Below, piece by piece: positions 62,905 through 64,000 of a stretch of DNA of 64,000 bases. This stretch comes from Pristionchus mayeri (taxonomy: Eukaryota > Nematoda > Chromadorea > Rhabditida > Neodiplogasteridae). The notes below the pieces were generated by a model, which did not search any database, had not been told where the DNA came from, and saw only the letters and a program-made list of their open reading frames with translations. The stretch lies in NCBI GenBank assembly GCA_036245805.1, contig BTRK01000001.1:22141087-22205086 (forward strand), written 5' to 3'. The position numbers and the translations under genes were made by a program. Within the stretch, counting starts at the first letter, position 1. Each line of letters opens with the position of its first letter.

Positions 62905-64000
62905 TCACTCCTTCTTCCTCCAGTTTTCGAGTAGTTTCCCTGCCTCTCTCACTCCAGTCAGATAGGCACCAGTCATCGTCTGTGGGAAGAAACGATTCGT
63001 GCACTGCAATTGTAGCTACGTGTTGCAAAATGAATTTTAAATATGCAATTTTTCTGAAAGATTGAATCTCGAGTTCGACAACGCGTCATACAATATGCAA
63101 TCAACTACGGCTATGCGAGCAATCGATAATGCCGAATACAGTACTTCTCCTGCGAAGTGCAGCCTTCCTCCTACCGTATCGGCGATGCCGTCGTAGTTGT
63201 CACCTCAACAGCGACGCATTGATTCTTTTTTATCAATTGATATAAATAAGTGTAAACTTGGCCTACCTGTGGCTCCAACTCTCACGTATGAGTAGCTCAT
63301 GCCAATGTACGGATCTCTTCCCCAGTGGGTGACCACGTGACCTCAATACAATCCCATTATAGGCTTTCGAATATTTTTTAAAAATTAGAATCAAATCTAT
63401 AAAACAAAAAAAAATACTTTTTCCAATGAGAGGCTTGGGGCGTTCCCTCGCATACTTGTTAAATAAAAAAAGGAAAAAAAGAAAGGCAAATACCAGTGGG
63501 TTCGGGGATCTTCTCCTCCCCGAACATATCTTGCAGGGTGTCGCAGAACATTTTGACCACCTGGAATATCCCTTTTCAACTCTTCTCACTCTGTACGATC
63601 CTCTCATTCCTTGACCTACCTCCACATCACTCAGTTCATTCACTATCTCCACTGAGTCTCCGCACACGTAAGACATCAGCACGAAGTGCTCGTTCTTCGA
63701 GTTGCCCTGCAATATCCATCCATGATAAAACAAAGCCTTCTTCGATTATCGTACCCGACTGCTGAAGTCGTAGAACATGTTGAATAGTCCTCGCTTTTTC
63801 CCATCTGCTGGCACATGGCCAAAGTAGTCCAGACTGCCATCCTCTTTCACTAGCGACGCCCAGAATCGACGAGGGAATCGAACTGCGATCTGTGAAGATG
63901 TAAATTAGCTTAAGCAATTATAGATTAGCTGCCGAATACCTTTTCGATCAGTCCTGCTCCGAGTCCCCTAATGGCAGTACTCTTCGACTTGGGAAGAGCA
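62905..64000 (-). CDS. LSD1/KDM1-type flavin amine oxidase, 3' part only
   Basis: FAD-dependent demethylase of mono- and dimethyl-lysine (histone H3K4 in the known members). The window holds the last seven exons: 64000-63940 (continues beyond the edge), 63889-63755, 63706-63620, 63560-63494, 63341-63267, 63203-63145, 63003-62905. The frame reads [14 protein letters not shown], then [29 protein letters not shown], the substrate-channel strand [20 protein letters not shown], and the FAD-binding C-terminal motif [33 protein letters not shown], matching FAGEHT..YPATVHGALLSGLREAG of LSD1. It ends in a short basic tail. The N-terminal SWIRM and first FAD-binding half must lie to the right. Which nematode paralogue (spr-5, lsd-1 or amx-1 type) cannot be told. 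Confidence 0.9.

Overview
The window looks like nuclear DNA of a nematode, most likely a rhabditid-type free-living species. The evidence is a nuclear hormone receptor with the nematode signature [10 protein letters not shown], an SXP/RAL-2 type secreted protein, many exons split by 40-60 bp GT-AG introns ending in TTTCAG, and ATGs that sit a few bases after a splice-acceptor-like TTTCAG (as expected for spliced-leader trans-splicing). Introns and spacers are very GA/CT-rich. The heptamer TACNGTA recurs throughout. Because exons are short, single ORFs are a poor guide; I rebuilt genes by following reading phase and protein-family similarity across introns.

Layout. 0.8-3.0 kb (-): nuclear hormone receptor. 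5.9-7.1 kb: mariner element with two nonsense mutations. 9.3-11.2 kb (-): unrecognised multi-exon gene. 11.3-13.5 kb (+): nicotinic-receptor-like ligand-gated ion channel subunit. 13.7-14.8 kb (-): SXP/RAL-2 (DUF148) secreted protein. 15.3-20.1 kb (-): SH3-DH-PH RhoGEF of the Asef/collybistin type. 20-26.8 kb: GA-rich, poorly interpretable, with a microsatellite, a degenerate tRNA-like sequence and one small membrane-protein candidate. 26.8-28.9 kb (-): mitochondrial carrier of the SLC25A51 (NAD+) type. 29.9-33.0 kb (+): secreted protein joining tandem repeats to a serine beta-lactamase-like domain. 33.5-48 kb (+): very large low-complexity, coiled-coil, probably nuclear protein whose introns hold three terminal-inverted-repeat elements (one a 1.35 kb near-perfect palindrome), with a non-LTR retrotransposon at its 3' end (48.0-49.9 kb). 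50.4-51.1 kb (+): small unknown protein. 51.9-54.4 kb (-): beta-propeller/Kelch-like gene. 55.8-59.9 kb (+): JmjC histone demethylase of the KDM2/KDM7 class. 60.4-60.9 kb (-): LAMTOR4. 61.1-62.3 kb (-): TRAPPC4. 62.9 kb to the right edge (-): LSD1/KDM1-type amine oxidase, cut by the window end.

Functional themes. The genes are mostly ordinary eukaryotic housekeeping and signalling genes. Points of special interest: two unrelated histone demethylase genes face each other with a TRAPPC4-LAMTOR4 pair between them that has operon-like spacing; the repeat plus beta-lactamase protein resembles fungal polyglycine hydrolases in architecture; and several transposon insertions interact with splicing, including one whose 8 bp target duplication copied a 3' splice site of the KDM2/7-like gene. 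I saw no rRNA, CRISPR or prokaryotic operon structure.
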